Below are positions 1 to 12,421 of a stretch of DNA of 64,000 nucleotides, one piece after another. Below the pieces are notes generated by a model, which saw only the letters and a program-made list of their open reading frames with translations, searched no databases and was not told the origin of the DNA. This DNA is from Mycobacterium sp. E787 (GTDB taxonomy: Bacteria > Actinomycetota > Actinomycetes > Mycobacteriales > Mycobacteriaceae). A program made the position numbers and the translations under genes. Position 1 is the stretch's first letter, and every line of letters starts with the position of its first letter. The stretch covers positions 186,001 through 250,000 of the forward strand of contig NZ_LZKL01000033.1 in NCBI RefSeq assembly GCF_001668725.1. The letters are read 5' to 3'.

Positions 1-1419
1 CACGTGCACGCCCGCCTGCTCAAGTGTGCGCGCCCAACGGATGTTGGCCTGCTCGTCGAAGCGGGCCTTGATCTCCACCATCGCCACCACCTGCTTTCCG
101 GCCTCGGCGGCGGCGATGAGAGCGCGAACGATCGGCGAGTCGCCGGAGGTGCGATACAGCGTCTGCTTGATCGCAAGGACATTGGGGTCGGCGGCGGCCT
201 GCTCGATGAATCGCTGCACGCTGGTGGAGAACGACTCATACGGATGATGAAGCAGCACATCGCCTTCGCGCAGCGTGGCGAAGATGCTCCGCGGTGTTTC
301 GCGGTCGGCGAAGGCGGGGCTGGTGGCCGGGACGAAGGCCGGGTCTTTGAGCGCCGGCCGGTCCAATCCGTAGACCTGCCACAACGACGAAAGGTCGAGT
401 AATCCGGGCACTTCGATGACGTCACCGGGATTCACGTCGAGTTCGCGCAGCAGCAGTTCCAGCATGCTCTCGGTCATGTCGTCGGCGATCTCGAGCCGAA
501 CCGGCGAACCGAACCGGCGGCGCGCCAACTCTCGCTCCAGCGCCTGCAGCAGGTCTTCGTCACGGTCCTCTTCGACCTCGTAATCCGCGTTGCGGGTGAT
601 GCGGAACGCGTGATGCTGCACGATCTCCATGCCCGGGAACAGCACCGGGAGGAAGGCGGCGATCAGCTCCTCCATCGGCAGGAAGCGGACGACGGCGGGC
701 CCGTCGGCTCCGTCGGTGTCGCCGCGGGTTTCGAGTTCGACGAAGCGATCGACGTTGTTGGGCACCTTGACCCGGGCGAAGTGCTGGCCGCCGTCCTCGG
801 GCTGGCGCACCATGACCGCCAGGTTCAGGCTCAGCCCGCTGACGAACGGGAAGGGGTGGGCGGGGTCGACGGCCAGCGGCGTGAGGACCGGGAAGACCTG
901 CTCGTTGAAATACGTCGACAGTTGGTCGCGCTCATCGGAATCCAGATCGGCCCACGTGACGATGTGGATGCCCTCCGCGGCGAGGGCCGGTTCGACCGAA
1001 TCGAGGAACACGCGCGCGTGCCGGGTCGCGATCCGCTGCGTCTGCTCGCCGATGAGGGCCAGTTGCTCGCGCGGCGTCAGACCGTCGGCCGAGCGCACGG
1101 AAAGTCCCATCTCGTCGCGGCGCTTGAGGCCGGCGACCCGGACCATGTAGAACTCGTCGAGGTTCGACGCGAAGATCGCCAAGAACTTCGCGCGCTCGAG
1201 CAGCGGCAGCGAGTTGTCGTCCGCCAGCGCGAGCACGCGCGCGTTGAAGTCCAGCCAGCTCAGTTCCCGGTTGAGATAGCGGTCCTCCGGTAGCGCGTCG
1301 TCGATCGCCGCCGGGGTTGCGGCGGGCGGTGCGCCGACAGCCGGGCCGTCGGGCTGCCATACGGGTTCTTCGAGGCGCGCCTCGGCTTCGATTTCGGTCA
1401 CCCTGCGATCATTGCTCAT
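1..1419 (-). CDS. ppk1: Polyphosphate kinase 1, N-terminal 473 codons (runs off the left edge)
   Basis: Makes inorganic polyphosphate reversibly from the terminal phosphate of ATP. Seen: the translation from the ATG at 1419 carries the PPK1 N-terminal signature [13 protein letters not shown], then [26 protein letters not shown] sequence, the head domain and the start of the first catalytic C-terminal domain ([22 protein letters not shown]). Family members are about 700-740 residues. The catalytic-histidine segment (KTHCK in Mtb PPK1) should lie just beyond base 1, so it cannot be checked. The neighbour fbiD is read in the same direction, 91 bases upstream. In Mtb this gene is Rv2984. Identity is secure; only the 3' part is missing. 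Confidence 0.95.
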   Translation of the reverse strand, partial: MSNDRRVTEIEAEARLEEPVWQPDGPAVGAPPAATPAAIDDALPEDRYLNRELSWLDFNARVLALADDNSLPLLERAKFLAIFASNLDEFYMVRVAGLKRRDEMGLSVRSADGLTPREQLALIGEQTQRIATRHARVFLDSVEPALAAEGIHIVTWADLDSDERDQLSTYFNEQVFPVLTPLAVDPAHPFPFVSGLSLNLAVMVRQPEDGGQHFARVKVPNNVDRFVELETRGDTDGADGPAVVRFLPMEELIAAFLPVLFPGMEIVQHHAFRITRNADYEVEEDRDEDLLQALERELARRRFGSPVRLEIADDMTESMLELLLRELDVNPGDVIEVPGLLDLSSLWQVYGLDRPALKDPAFVPATSPAFADRETPRSIFATLREGDVLLHHPYESFSTSVQRFIEQAAADPNVLAIKQTLYRTSGDSPIVRALIAAAEAGKQVVAMVEIKARFDEQANIRWARTLEQAGVHV

Positions 1420-1510
1420 TCCCGCTGGTGCTGCTAGCGCCCGGGGGACATCCATTCGCCGTTGTCGCGCAGTTCACCGGCTGTACAGGTTTGCTGTTGC
1501 GGGGTCGTCG

Positions 1511-3298
<1,788 letters not shown>

Positions 3299-3363
3299 CC
3301 AAACCGCAGGTCGCGGCCCGCCACCCGCCCCCGGGCGCCCTCAACCGGTAGCCTCTGAAGGTT

Positions 3364-4473
3364 GTGAGTGCCAGCGACCGCGTGCGCGTCGCCGTCGTGT
3401 TCGGCGGCCGCAGCAACGAGCACGCCATCTCCTGCGTGTCGGCGGGCAGCATTCTGCGCAATCTCGACCCGCAGCGTTTCGAGGTGGTCGCGGTCGGCAT
3501 CACGCCGGAGGGTTCCTGGGTGCTCACCGACGGCGATCCGGACGCGCTGGCGATCACCGACCGGCGGCTGCCGGAGGTGACCGCCGAATCGGGCACCGAG
3601 CTGGCCCTGCCGGCCGATCCGCGGCGCGGCGGCCAGCTGGTGTCGCTGCAGACCGGTGCGAGCGAGGTCCTGGCGTCCGTCGACGTGGTGTTCCCGGTGC
3701 TGCACGGCCCCTACGGGGAGGACGGCACCATCCAGGGGCTGCTCGAACTCGCCGGTGTGCCCTACGTCGGCGCCGGCGTGCTGGCCAGCGCCGCCGGCAT
3801 GGACAAGGAGTTCACCAAGAAACTCCTTGTCGCCGAGGGACTTCCGGTCGGCCCGCACGCGGTGCTGCGCCCGTCGCGGTCGGCACTGGATCTCGCGGAG
3901 CGTGAGCGGCTCGGCCTGCCGGTGTTCGTCAAACCCGCGCGGGGCGGCTCCTCGATCGGCGTCAGCCGGGTCTCGAGCTGGGACGAGCTGGCCGCCGCGG
4001 TGGCCGATGCTCGCCGGCACGATCCGAAGGTGATCGTCGAGGCGGCGATCAACGGTCGCGAGCTGGAGTGCGGGGTGCTCGAGATGCCCGACGGCACAGT
4101 CGAAGCCAGCACGGTGGGCGAGATCCGGGTGGCCGGGGTGCGGGGGCGCGAGGACTCCTTCTACGACTTCGCGACGAAATACCTCGACGACGCCGCCGAA
4201 TTGGACGTGCCCGCGAAGGTCGACGACGACGTCGCGGATGCGGTGCGCCAGTTGGCAATCCGGGCCTTCAAAGCCATCGACTGCCAGGGACTGGCCAGGG
4301 TCGACTTCTTCTTGACCGAGGACGGCCCGATCATCAACGAGATCAACACGATGCCGGGGTTCACCACGATCTCGATGTATCCCAGGATGTGGGCGGCCAG
4401 CGGTGTCGACTATCCGACCCTGCTGGCGACCATGGTGCAGACGGCGTTGGCCCGCGGCGTGGGGCTCCGTTAG
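3364..4473 (+). CDS. ddlA: D-alanine--D-alanine ligase
   Basis: ATP-grasp ligase making D-Ala-D-Ala for peptidoglycan; the target of D-cycloserine in mycobacteria. Of the 369 residues, the N-terminal domain opens [12 protein letters not shown]. The ATP-grasp domain has [17 protein letters not shown] and the Mg-binding end [19 protein letters not shown]. The GTG at 3364 follows GAAGG closely (two-base gap), and no better start is visible. The stop overlaps the stop of the convergent DUF3515 gene by four bases. Mtb Rv2981c. Confidence 0.97.
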   Translation: MSASDRVRVAVVFGGRSNEHAISCVSAGSILRNLDPQRFEVVAVGITPEGSWVLTDGDPDALAITDRRLPEVTAESGTELALPADPRRGGQLVSLQTGASEVLASVDVVFPVLHGPYGEDGTIQGLLELAGVPYVGAGVLASAAGMDKEFTKKLLVAEGLPVGPHAVLRPSRSALDLAERERLGLPVFVKPARGGSSIGVSRVSSWDELAAAVADARRHDPKVIVEAAINGRELECGVLEMPDGTVEASTVGEIRVAGVRGREDSFYDFATKYLDDAAELDVPAKVDDDVADAVRQLAIRAFKAIDCQGLARVDFFLTEDGPIINEINTMPGFTTISMYPRMWAASGVDYPTLLATMVQTALARGVGLR

Positions 4474-5042
4474 CCGGCGGGCGCTGGGTTGATGGGCACG
4501 GCCGCCATGGCGCGGTCGATCACGTCGGAGAGCTGCTGGATGGGCGTCGGCCCCGAGCCCGGGGGCAGCGTGAGCGCCACGTACACCGGCCGGTCGACCG
4601 CGTACCAGGTGGACCTGCCGGCGTCGCCCGCGGATTGCTGACCGGCCGAGACCTCGAACCACTGCACCCGGTCGACCACCTGGATCGGCGATCCCACCAC
4701 GAACTCGGCCGGGCGGTCGAGTCCGCAGCGCAGTACCACCGGCTCGCCGCCCGCCTGCGTCCGCCACGCCGCGGCGCCGTCGGGGGCCGGCTGCGCCAGC
4801 TGGGCGCGTTGATAGTCACCCAGCCGCTGCGGCAGCGCGCCGGCCAGTGACCGGCACGCGCCGTCGTTCGCGTGCGGCGCCGGGGCCGCTGCGACGGCCA
4901 CCGGTGACGTGGGCGCCTGGCGCGTTGCCGCGACGGCCAGGATCACGCCGATCGCCACGACCGCCAGCAGCACCGCGGCGATCAGCACCGCGCGCGGCGG
5001 TCCGTCGTCGGCGGCTGCGACGGCATCGGGATCGGTCTCCAC
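4470..5042 (-). CDS. DUF3515 membrane-anchored protein
   Basis: Function unknown. The 190-residue product has a short cytoplasmic head, one hydrophobic span (about residues 16-37, [20 protein letters not shown]) and an extracytoplasmic domain with two cysteines (GACRSL and LRCGLD) typical of the actinobacterial DUF3515 family. I chose the GTG at 5042 because GGAGG lies 10 bases upstream (5053-5057); reading further upstream enters the antisense of thiL. Convergent with ddlA, divergent from thiL. Mtb counterpart Rv2980. Topology is inferred from the single span only. Confidence 0.8.
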   Translation of the reverse strand: METDPDAVAAADDGPPRAVLIAAVLLAVVAIGVILAVAATRQAPTSPVAVAAAPAPHANDGACRSLAGALPQRLGDYQRAQLAQPAPDGAAAWRTQAGGEPVVLRCGLDRPAEFVVGSPIQVVDRVQWFEVSAGQQSAGDAGRSTWYAVDRPVYVALTLPPGSGPTPIQQLSDVIDRAMAAVPINPAPAG

Positions 5043-5135
5043 CGCCCGCGCACCTCCTGATCTCGTAGACTGGCGCGGTCCGCTCGCGCGGGCAGGAATC
5101 CAACTTACCGGCCGCGAGGGGCCGGAGGAGGTGGC

Positions 5136-6119
5136 GTGCGCGACGACGATCCCGGGACGCCGGGCCGACCCCCCACGCTGCAACGGCTCGGCGAGTTCGC
5201 CGTCATCGACCGGTTGGTGCGGGGCCGCCGGCAACCCGCCGCGGTGCTGGTGGGGCCCGGGGACGACGCGGCGCTGGTGTCCGCGGGCGACGGCCGCACC
5301 CTGGTCTCGACCGATGTGCTGGTGCAGGACCGGCACTTTCGGCTGGACTGGTCGACACCCCACGACGTCGGCCGCAAGGCGATCGCCCAGAACGCCGCCG
5401 ACATCGAGGCGATGGGCGGGCGGCCCACCGCCTTCGTGGCCGGCTTCGCCGCGCCCGGTGACACGCCGGCGGACCAGGTGGACGCCTTGGTCGACGGGAT
5501 GTGTGACGAGGCGGGGCGACTGTGCGCCGGGATCGCCGGCGGCGACCTGGTCAGCTGCCCGCTGTGGGTGTTGTCGGTGACGGTGCTGGGCGAGCTCGAC
5601 GGTCGTACGCCGGTGTTGCGGTCGGGGGCGAAGGCCGGCTCGGTGATCGGGGTGACCGGTGATCTGGGCCGCTCCGCCGCCGGATATGCGTTGTGGGACA
5701 AGGGCATTGGTGGGCATACCGAGGGATTCGAGGAACTGCGGCGCCGTCACCTGGTGCCGCGGCCGCCGTACGGACAGGGCGCGGCGGCCGCGGCCGCGGG
5801 GGCGCAGGCCATGATCGACGTCTCCGACGGGCTGGTCGCCGACCTGCGGCACGTCGCCGAGGCGTCGGGGGTGGCCATCGACGTGTCCACCGCGGCGCTG
5901 GCCGCGGACCGGGACGCGGTGGCGGCGGCCGCGGACGCGGTCGGCGCCGACCCGCTGGCGTGGGTGCTGGGCGGCGGTGAGGATCACGCCCTGGCAGCGT
6001 GTTTCGCGTCCGCCGCGCCGCCCGGCTGGCGCGTCATCGGCCGCGTGCTCGACGGGCCGGCCGGCGTGCTCGTCGACGGCGCGGAGTGGAGCGGCTACGC
6101 GGGGTGGCAGTCGTACTAG
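5136..6119 (+). CDS. thiL: Thiamine-monophosphate kinase
   Basis: Phosphorylates thiamine monophosphate to thiamine diphosphate with ATP. The 327-residue protein has the family marks in order: VGPGDDAALV (metal/ATP loop), STDVLVQDRHF, QNAADIEAMGG, the central MIDVSDGLVADL, and GGGEDHAL near the C-terminus. Starts at GTG 5136. The next small gene begins one base after the stop (TAG, then GTG at 6121), so the two are probably one transcript with ung and the reductase that follow. Confidence 0.95.
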   Translation: MRDDDPGTPGRPPTLQRLGEFAVIDRLVRGRRQPAAVLVGPGDDAALVSAGDGRTLVSTDVLVQDRHFRLDWSTPHDVGRKAIAQNAADIEAMGGRPTAFVAGFAAPGDTPADQVDALVDGMCDEAGRLCAGIAGGDLVSCPLWVLSVTVLGELDGRTPVLRSGAKAGSVIGVTGDLGRSAAGYALWDKGIGGHTEGFEELRRRHLVPRPPYGQGAAAAAAGAQAMIDVSDGLVADLRHVAEASGVAIDVSTAALAADRDAVAAAADAVGADPLAWVLGGGEDHALAACFASAAPPGWRVIGRVLDGPAGVLVDGAEWSGYAGWQSY

Positions 6120-6120
6120 G

Positions 6121-6429
6121 GTGACGTTAAATATCAACGTGACCGTCTACGCCATCGCACAGCTGAAGTTCACCGACCGGGCAGCCTACGACCGGTATCA
6201 GGCGAGGTTCATGGAAGTCTTCAGCCGTTACGCGGGAACGCTGCTGGCCGCCGACGAGGCGCCCCGGGTGGTCGAGGGGCGGTCGGACCGCGAAAAGGTG
6301 GTGCTGATGTCCTTTCCCGACGAGGCGGCATTTCGGGAGTTCGTGCAGTCGCCCGAATACGAGGAAATCGCGAAGGACCGTCGCGCGGGCGCCGACACGG
6401 TGGTGCTGCTCGTGCAAGGCCTCCTATGA
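6121..6429 (+). CDS. DUF1330 small protein
   Basis: A 102-residue ferredoxin-like-fold protein of the DUF1330 family ([19 protein letters not shown], then [34 protein letters not shown] and [14 protein letters not shown]). No reaction is established for the family. The GTG at 6121 sits directly after the thiL stop; an in-frame GTG at 6139 would remove six residues and fits the family start (VTVYAIAQL) better. The stop overlaps the ung ATG by four bases, showing translational coupling. I do not recall this gene between thiL and ung in Mtb, so it may be an accessory insertion. Confidence 0.8.
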   Translation: MTLNINVTVYAIAQLKFTDRAAYDRYQARFMEVFSRYAGTLLAADEAPRVVEGRSDREKVVLMSFPDEAAFREFVQSPEYEEIAKDRRAGADTVVLLVQGLL

Positions 6430-7109
6430 CCGCGCGCCCGTTGAGCGAGCTCGTCGAGTCCGGCTGGGCGGCGGCGCTCGAACCGGTTACCGACCAGGTC
6501 GCCCTGATGGGGCAGTTTCTGCGGGCCGAGATCGCGGTCGGCCGCGGGTACCTGCCGGCGGGGCCAAACGTGTTGCGCGCCTTCACGTATCCCTTCGACG
6601 ACGTCAGGGTGCTGATCGTCGGCCAGGACCCGTACCCGACCCCCGGGCACGCCGTGGGGCTGAGCTTCTCGGTGGCACCCGAGGTGCGCCCGCTGCCGCG
6701 CAGCCTGGCCAACATCTTCGACGAGTATTCCGCCGACCTCGGTCATCCCCGGCCGTCGTGCGGCGACCTGACGCCCTGGTCGCAGCGCGGGGTGCTGCTG
6801 CTGAACAGGGTGCTCACGGTGCGCCCCAACAACCCGGCGTCGCACCGGGGCAAGGGTTGGGAGGTGGTGACGGAGTGCGCGATTCGCGCGCTGGCGGCGC
6901 GATCGCTGCCCCTGGTGGCCGTCCTCTGGGGCCGCGACGCCTCGACACTGAAACCGATTCTGGCCGAAAGCAATTGCGTGGCGATCGAGTCGCCGCACCC
7001 GTCGCCGCTGTCGGCGTCTCGCGGCTTCTTCGGGTCGCGCCCGTTCAGCCGCGCCAACGAGCTGCTCGCCGGGCTCGGCGCCGATCCCGTCGATTGGCGG
7101 CTGCCGTGA
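6426..7109 (+). CDS. ung: Uracil-DNA glycosylase (family 1)
   Basis: Base-excision repair enzyme removing uracil from DNA. The 227-residue protein has the water-activating loop [18 protein letters not shown], the [11 protein letters not shown] strand and the minor-groove loop [21 protein letters not shown], all diagnostic of family 1 UDG. Starts at ATG 6426 in an ATGA overlap with the preceding stop, and its own stop overlaps the next gene at GTGA. Mtb Rv2976c. Confidence 0.97.
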   Translation: MTARPLSELVESGWAAALEPVTDQVALMGQFLRAEIAVGRGYLPAGPNVLRAFTYPFDDVRVLIVGQDPYPTPGHAVGLSFSVAPEVRPLPRSLANIFDEYSADLGHPRPSCGDLTPWSQRGVLLLNRVLTVRPNNPASHRGKGWEVVTECAIRALAARSLPLVAVLWGRDASTLKPILAESNCVAIESPHPSPLSASRGFFGSRPFSRANELLAGLGADPVDWRLP

Positions 7110-8044
7110 CCGGGATGACGGCCCTGCGCGCCCACCACCGCGGTGGCCCGGAGGTGCTGGTCGTCGAGCAGGCGCCCGTCCCCGTCCCCGCGGCCGGCGA
7201 GGTCCTGGTCGCGGTACACGCCGCGGCCATCACGTTCGACGAGTTGACGTGGGAGGAGACCTGGACCCGCGACGGCGCCGACCGGACGCCAGTGGTCCCG
7301 TCCCACGAGGTGTCCGGGGTGATCACCGAAATCGGGCCGGGCGTAACGGGTTTCGAGCCGGGCGACGAGGTCTACGGGCTGATCGACTTCGACCGCGACG
7401 GCGCCGCGGCCGAATTCGTCGCCGTGCCGGCCGCCGACCTGGCCGCCAGGCCGTCGACCGTGTCCCACGTCGTGGCCGCCGCGCTGCCGCTGGCCGGGCT
7501 TACCGCGGTGCAGGCGCTGGTCGAGCACGCCGGGGTGCAACCCGGCGAGGCGGTCCTGGTCCACGGCGGGGCGGGCGGGGTCGGCGCCCTGACGGTGCAG
7601 CTGGCCGCCGCGCTCGGCGCGCGGGTCACCGCGACCGTGCGCAGTGCCGCGCGCGAGCTCGTCGGCGACCTCGGCGCGCAACGCGTGATCGACGTGCGCA
7701 CCCAGGCGTTCGAGGACAGCGGCCCGTATGACGTCGTGATCGACACCGTCGGCGGCGCGACGCTCGACCGATCGTTCGGGGTGCTGCCCCGCGGCGGACG
7801 GCTGATCACCCTGTCGGCCCCACCGCCGCCGGGACGGGCCGACGCGAGCGGCGTCACGGCCACGTTTTTCATCGTCCGGCCGAATCGGGATCAGCTCGCC
7901 GAGCTCGCCGCGCTCGTCGACACCGGGCGGCTGCGCGTGGAGATCGCGGCGACGTTTCCGCTCGAGGCGGGCAGGGAAGCGTTCGAAAGCGGTCGGCGAC
8001 CGGGCCGGCGCCCGGGCAAGACCGTCCTCGTCGTGCGGAACTAG
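7106..8044 (+). CDS. Zinc-independent medium-chain oxidoreductase (quinone reductase-like)
   Basis: NADP-dependent alcohol dehydrogenase/quinone oxidoreductase superfamily, 312 residues. Visible: a GroES-like N-terminal half ([27 protein letters not shown]) and a nucleotide-binding half with the Rossmann loop [16 protein letters not shown], ending in the [11 protein letters not shown] pattern of the family. The catalytic zinc ligands of true alcohol dehydrogenases are not present, so the substrate is probably a quinone or enone; it cannot be named. The start is GTG 7106, overlapping the ung stop by four bases; ATG 7115 (MTALRAHH) is an alternative. I do not recall an equivalent here in Mtb. 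Confidence 0.85.
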   Translation: MTGMTALRAHHRGGPEVLVVEQAPVPVPAAGEVLVAVHAAAITFDELTWEETWTRDGADRTPVVPSHEVSGVITEIGPGVTGFEPGDEVYGLIDFDRDGAAAEFVAVPAADLAARPSTVSHVVAAALPLAGLTAVQALVEHAGVQPGEAVLVHGGAGGVGALTVQLAAALGARVTATVRSAARELVGDLGAQRVIDVRTQAFEDSGPYDVVIDTVGGATLDRSFGVLPRGGRLITLSAPPPPGRADASGVTATFFIVRPNRDQLAELAALVDTGRLRVEIAATFPLEAGREAFESGRRPGRRPGKTVLVVRN

Positions 8045-8051
8045 CCCCGGA

Positions 8052-8246
8052 CTAGCCCCGGCCGACCTTGCCGGCCTTGATGCAGGACGTGCAGACGTTC
8101 AGCCGCTGCTTGTTGCCGCCGGGACGGGTCACGACGTGCACGGTCTGGACGTTGGGGTCCCACCGGCGGCTGGTGCGGCGGTGGGAGTGCGACACCGACT
8201 TGCCGAAGCCGGGGCCTTTCCCGCAGATATCGCACACAGCGGCCAT
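8052..8246 (-). CDS. rpmB: 50S ribosomal protein L28, zinc-binding (C+) form
   Basis: Structural protein of the large ribosomal subunit, 64 residues. It carries two CxxC pairs (CDIC near the N-terminus, CTSC near the C-terminus), making it the zinc-binding C+ paralogue; mycobacteria also carry zinc-free copies for zinc starvation. The SVSHSHRRTSRRW core is typical. ATG at 8246, preceded on its strand by GAGGAG. Convergent with the reductase (7-base gap) and divergent from the DhaL gene. Confidence 0.95.
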   Translation of the reverse strand: MAAVCDICGKGPGFGKSVSHSHRRTSRRWDPNVQTVHVVTRPGGNKQRLNVCTSCIKAGKVGRG

Positions 8247-8516
8247 GGTTCAAACTCCTCAGAGGTTCGTGGGTCCGGCAGGTGGCCAGGACAGCCCGGA
8301 ATGACTCGGGCCAGCCCAGGATACCGACTGACATGGGCAACCGCCAAAACGATCAACACGCCTCCGGCGACGTAGCGCCGGGAGTGTCGCCCATCCTGGC
8401 TAGGCTCAATGCGCCGACGCGGCTCGCCGCCGCGCGTGTCGTCGCCGGGCTACGCTGGCGCCCACCGGGGGCCGGCGCTGGCAGGCGCCGGGAGGCTCCG
8501 ATGGGAGGTGGGTCGC

Positions 8517-10199
8517 TTGGGCACGTCGGAAGCTCTGCTGGACGCAGCGACACTGCGGCACTGGGCCCACACCGCCGTCAGCGACTTGATCACCCACATC
8601 GACGAGATCAACCGGCTGAACGTGTTCCCGGTCGCCGATTCCGATACGGGCGCCAACATGCTGTTCACCATGCGTTCCGCGTTGGCGGAGGCCAATGCGG
8701 GCGCCGGCACGGAAGGCGGTGCCGCGTGCGTGGCCCGGGCGGCGGCGGCCCTGTCCGCCGGCGCGCTGAACGGCGCCCGCGGCAATTCCGGGGTGATCCT
8801 GTCGCAGATCCTGCGGGGAATCGCGGACGTCACCGCCGCCGCGGCGGCCGACGCCGGCGGCGAGCTGCGCCACCTGGACGCGGCCACCCTCGGGGCCGCG
8901 CTGCAGCGCGGCGTCGAGCTGGTCATCGCGTCGATGGGCGGCGACGAGGTGCCGGGCACCATCGTCTCGGTGCTGCGGGCGGCCGCCTGCGCCGTCGAGG
9001 AGTGCGCCGACCAGGGGCTGGCCGCGGCGGTCACGGCCGCGGGCGACGCGGCGGTGATCGCGCTGGAGAAAACGCCCGAGCAGCTCGACGTCCTGGCCGA
9101 CGCGGGCGCGGTGGACGCCGGCGGGCGCGGCCTGCTGGTCCTGCTGGACGCGCTGCGTTCGACCATCGGCGGGCAGGCCCCGCCCCGCACGGTCTACGAG
9201 CCGTCGCCGCGCGAACCCGAACCCACCGCCCCCGCGCGGCACCTCGGCCCGCAGTTCGAGGTGATGTACCGGCTGGACGGCTGCGACGCCGCGGCCGCGC
9301 ACCGGCTGCGCAATCGGCTCGACGAGCTCGGCGAATCGGTCGCCCTGGCGCAGGCGGCCGGGCGGGAATCCGCCCCGCTCGACAGCTACTCCGTGCACGT
9401 GCACACCGACGACGCCGGCGCCGCCGTCGAGGCGGGCCTGGCGCTCGGGCGGCTCAGCCGGATCGTCATCTCGGCGCTCGGCTCCGGCGCCACCGGGCTG
9501 CCGGCGGGCGGCTGGACGCGCGAACGGGCCGTGCTGGCCGTCGTCGACGGCGACGGCGCCGCCGAATTGTTCTCCGCCGAGGGCGCCAGCGTGCTGCGGC
9601 CCGAACCGGGGGCCGACGTCAGCGCCCACCAGCTGGTGCGGGCCGTGGTCGACACCGGCGCCGCCCAGGTGATGGTGCTGCCCAACGGCTACGTCGCCGC
9701 CGAGGAACTGGTGGCCGGGTGCACCGCGGCCATCGGGTGGGGGATCGACGTGGTGCCGATCCCGACCGGGTCGATGGTGCAGGGGCTGGCCGCGCTGGCC
9801 GTGCACGACGCGGAGAGGCAGGCGGTCGACGACGGCTTCACGATGGCCCGCGCCGCCGGCGCCTCGCGGCACGGTTCGGTGCGCATCGCGACCGACAGCG
9901 CGCTGACCTGGGCCGGTCGCTGCCAGCCGGGCGACGGGCTCGGCATCGCGGGTGACGAGGTGCTCATCGTGGCCGCCGATGCGGCCGGGGCGGCGATCGG
10001 CCTGCTCGATCTGCTGCTGGCCTCCGGTGGCGACCTGGTGACGGTGTTGATCGGCGCCGGCATCGAGGATTCGGGCATGGGAGCCACCGCCCTGGGCGAC
10101 ATCCTGCAGGACCACGTGCACGACCACCACCCGGGCACCGAGCTGATGACCTACCGCACCGGCCACCGGGGCGACGTGCTGCTGATCGGGGTCGAGTAG
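8517..10199 (+). CDS. DhaL/DAK2-domain, FakA-like fatty acid kinase subunit
   Basis: About 560 residues. An N-terminal DhaL ATP-binding domain (residues 1-200) has the metal-binding motif NVFPVADSDTGANM and the loop NGARGNSGVILSQILRG. A middle region (QFEVMYRL, SYSVHVHTDDAG) is followed by a C-terminal FakA/DegV-like domain. FakA proteins phosphorylate fatty acids bound to a separate FakB; no FakB gene is in the window. The usual DGDTG is DSDTG here. The start is uncertain: TTG 8517 has GGGAGG eight bases upstream, and GTG 8508 is in frame. As I recall, Mtb annotates this as two genes, Rv2975c and Rv2974c; here it is one intact frame. recG follows two bases after the stop. Confidence 0.8.
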   Translation: MGTSEALLDAATLRHWAHTAVSDLITHIDEINRLNVFPVADSDTGANMLFTMRSALAEANAGAGTEGGAACVARAAAALSAGALNGARGNSGVILSQILRGIADVTAAAAADAGGELRHLDAATLGAALQRGVELVIASMGGDEVPGTIVSVLRAAACAVEECADQGLAAAVTAAGDAAVIALEKTPEQLDVLADAGAVDAGGRGLLVLLDALRSTIGGQAPPRTVYEPSPREPEPTAPARHLGPQFEVMYRLDGCDAAAAHRLRNRLDELGESVALAQAAGRESAPLDSYSVHVHTDDAGAAVEAGLALGRLSRIVISALGSGATGLPAGGWTRERAVLAVVDGDGAAELFSAEGASVLRPEPGADVSAHQLVRAVVDTGAAQVMVLPNGYVAAEELVAGCTAAIGWGIDVVPIPTGSMVQGLAALAVHDAERQAVDDGFTMARAAGASRHGSVRIATDSALTWAGRCQPGDGLGIAGDEVLIVAADAAGAAIGLLDLLLASGGDLVTVLIGAGIEDSGMGATALGDILQDHVHDHHPGTELMTYRTGHRGDVLLIGVE

Positions 10200-10201
10200 C
10201 C

Positions 10202-12421
10202 GTGGCGTCGCTGTCCGACCGGCTGGATTACGTGGTGGGCGGCAAGATCGTGCCCCTCCTCGACGAGGTGTTCGGCATTCGCACCGTCGACGACCTGCTC
10301 CGCCACTACCCGCGCGCCTACACCGAGGGCGCCGCCGTGCGGGGCGCCGAAAACGAGCGGCCGGAAGAGGGTCAGCACATCACGATCGTCGACACCATCA
10401 CCGATGCGCACTCCTTCCCGATGAAGAAGACGCCCAAGAGGAAGTGCCTGCGCATCACCGTCGGGTCGGGGCGCGGCAAGGTGACCGCGACGTTCTTCAA
10501 CGCGGATTACATCAGCAGGGACCTCACCAAGAACACGCGCGTGATGCTCTCCGGTGAAGTCGGGTTCTTCCGGGGTGCGATGCAGCTGACGCACCCGGCC
10601 TTCCTCGTCCTCGACTCACCGGACGGGCGCAACCGCGGCACCAAATCGCTGAAAACCATCGCGAACGCATCCCACGCCGCCAGCGGCGAAGAAGTAATGG
10701 AAGTTCTCGAGGGTCGTTTCTACGCGATTTATCCGGCCAGCTCGAAACTGCAGAGCTGGGACATCTTCGGCGCTGTCCGGCAAGTGCTCGACGTCCTCGA
10801 CCCGGTGCCCGATCCGCTGCCCACGGGGCTGCGTGAGCGGCTCGGCCTGATCCCCGAGGACGAGGCGCTGCGCGCGATTCACCTTTCCGAAGACGAGCGC
10901 GAACGGCAACGGGCGCGTGACCGATTGACGTTCGACGAGGCCGTCGGCCTGCAGTGGGCGCTGGTCGCCCGCCGGCACGGCGAGCTGTCCGAATCCGGGC
11001 CCCCAGCGCCGCGGCGGGACGACGGCCTGGCGGCGGAGTTGTTGCGGCGGTTGCCCTTCGAGCTGACGGCGGGACAGCGCGAGGTGCTCGAGGTGCTGTC
11101 GGACGGTCTGGCGGCGACCCGCCCGATGAACCGCCTGCTGCAGGGTGAGGTGGGCTCCGGCAAGACGATCGTCGCGGTGCTGGCGATGCTGCAGATGGTC
11201 GACGCGGGCTACCAGTGCGCGTTGCTCGCTCCAACGGAAGTTCTTGCGGCGCAGCATCTTCGGTCCATCAACGACGTCCTCGGCGAGTTGGCGATGGCGG
11301 GCCAGCTGGGCGGGGCGGACAACGCGACCCGGGTGGCGCTGCTGACCGGCTCCATGACGGCCGCGCACAAGAAGCACGTGCGCGATGAGGTTGCCGGCGG
11401 GCAGGTCGGCATCGTCGTCGGCACCCACGCGCTGCTGCAGGACGCGGTGGACTTCCACAACCTCGGCATGGTCGTGGTCGACGAGCAGCACCGTTTCGGC
11501 GTCGAACAGCGAGATCAATTGCGCGCCAAGGCTCGCGCCGGCATCACGCCGCACCTGCTGGTGATGACCGCCACGCCGATACCGCGCACCGTCGCGCTCA
11601 CCGTGTACGGCGACCTGGAGACCTCGACGCTGCGCGAACTTCCGCGCGGACGCCAGCCGATCGCCACCAACGTCATCTTCGTCGGCGACAAACCCACCTG
11701 GCTCGATCGGGCCTGGCACCGCATTATCGAGGAGGTCTCCGCGGGCCGCCAGGCCTACGTGGTCGCACCCCGGATCGACGAGACCGACGACGCGGACAAA
11801 AGCGATGAGGTCCGCCGGCCCTCGGCGACCGCGGTGGGGCTTTTCGACCGATTGCGCTCCGGGGAGCTGGCGGACCTGCGGCTGGCGCTGATGCACGGTC
11901 GGTTGTCGGCCGACGAGAAGGACGCCGCGATGGCGGCGTTTCGCTCGGGTGAGGTCGATGTGCTGGTGTGCACCACGGTCATCGAGGTGGGAGTCGACGT
12001 CCCCAATGCCACGGTCATGCTGGTGATGGACGCCGACCGGTTCGGGATCAGCCAGCTGCATCAGCTGCGCGGGCGCATCGGCCGCGGCGAGCATCCGAGC
12101 CTGTGCCTGCTGGCCAGCTGGGTCCCCCCGGACTCGCCGGCCGGCCGGCGGCTGCGCGCGGTCGCCGAGACGATGGACGGGTTCGCCCTCGCCGACCTGG
12201 ACCTCAAGGAGCGTCGCGAGGGAGATGTGCTGGGCCGCAACCAATCCGGCAGAGCGGTCACCCTGCGGCTGCTGTCGCTGGCCGATCACGAAACCTACAT
12301 CGAAGCAGCCCGCGAATTCGCCGTCCAGGCATACGAGCGGGACCCCTCGAACCCCGAATTGGCCTTGCTGGCAAGGCGATTCACCGACACCGACCGGATC
12401 GACTATCTGGACAAAGCATGA
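10202..12421 (+). CDS. recG: ATP-dependent DNA helicase RecG
   Basis: Branched-DNA helicase that remodels stalled replication forks and Holliday junctions. The 739-residue protein has a wedge/OB N-terminal region, then helicase motifs: Walker A GEVGSGKT (about residues 314-321), the DEQH box in VVVDEQHRFGVEQR, motif III MTATPIPRT, motif V TTVIEVGVDVPNA, motif VI QLRGRIGRG, and the RecG-specific C-terminal helix. The GTG at 10202 follows the previous stop after two bases. The stop overlaps the next ATG (ATGA). Mtb Rv2973c. Confidence 0.97.
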   Translation: MASLSDRLDYVVGGKIVPLLDEVFGIRTVDDLLRHYPRAYTEGAAVRGAENERPEEGQHITIVDTITDAHSFPMKKTPKRKCLRITVGSGRGKVTATFFNADYISRDLTKNTRVMLSGEVGFFRGAMQLTHPAFLVLDSPDGRNRGTKSLKTIANASHAASGEEVMEVLEGRFYAIYPASSKLQSWDIFGAVRQVLDVLDPVPDPLPTGLRERLGLIPEDEALRAIHLSEDERERQRARDRLTFDEAVGLQWALVARRHGELSESGPPAPRRDDGLAAELLRRLPFELTAGQREVLEVLSDGLAATRPMNRLLQGEVGSGKTIVAVLAMLQMVDAGYQCALLAPTEVLAAQHLRSINDVLGELAMAGQLGGADNATRVALLTGSMTAAHKKHVRDEVAGGQVGIVVGTHALLQDAVDFHNLGMVVVDEQHRFGVEQRDQLRAKARAGITPHLLVMTATPIPRTVALTVYGDLETSTLRELPRGRQPIATNVIFVGDKPTWLDRAWHRIIEEVSAGRQAYVVAPRIDETDDADKSDEVRRPSATAVGLFDRLRSGELADLRLALMHGRLSADEKDAAMAAFRSGEVDVLVCTTVIEVGVDVPNATVMLVMDADRFGISQLHQLRGRIGRGEHPSLCLLASWVPPDSPAGRRLRAVAETMDGFALADLDLKERREGDVLGRNQSGRAVTLRLLSLADHETYIEAAREFAVQAYERDPSNPELALLARRFTDTDRIDYLDKA

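Noticed and set aside
4470..6137. 555-codon minus-strand frame covering thiL
   Set aside because: Only its last 190 codons (DUF3515) are real; the rest is thiL antisense with a good GTG/SD start available inside.
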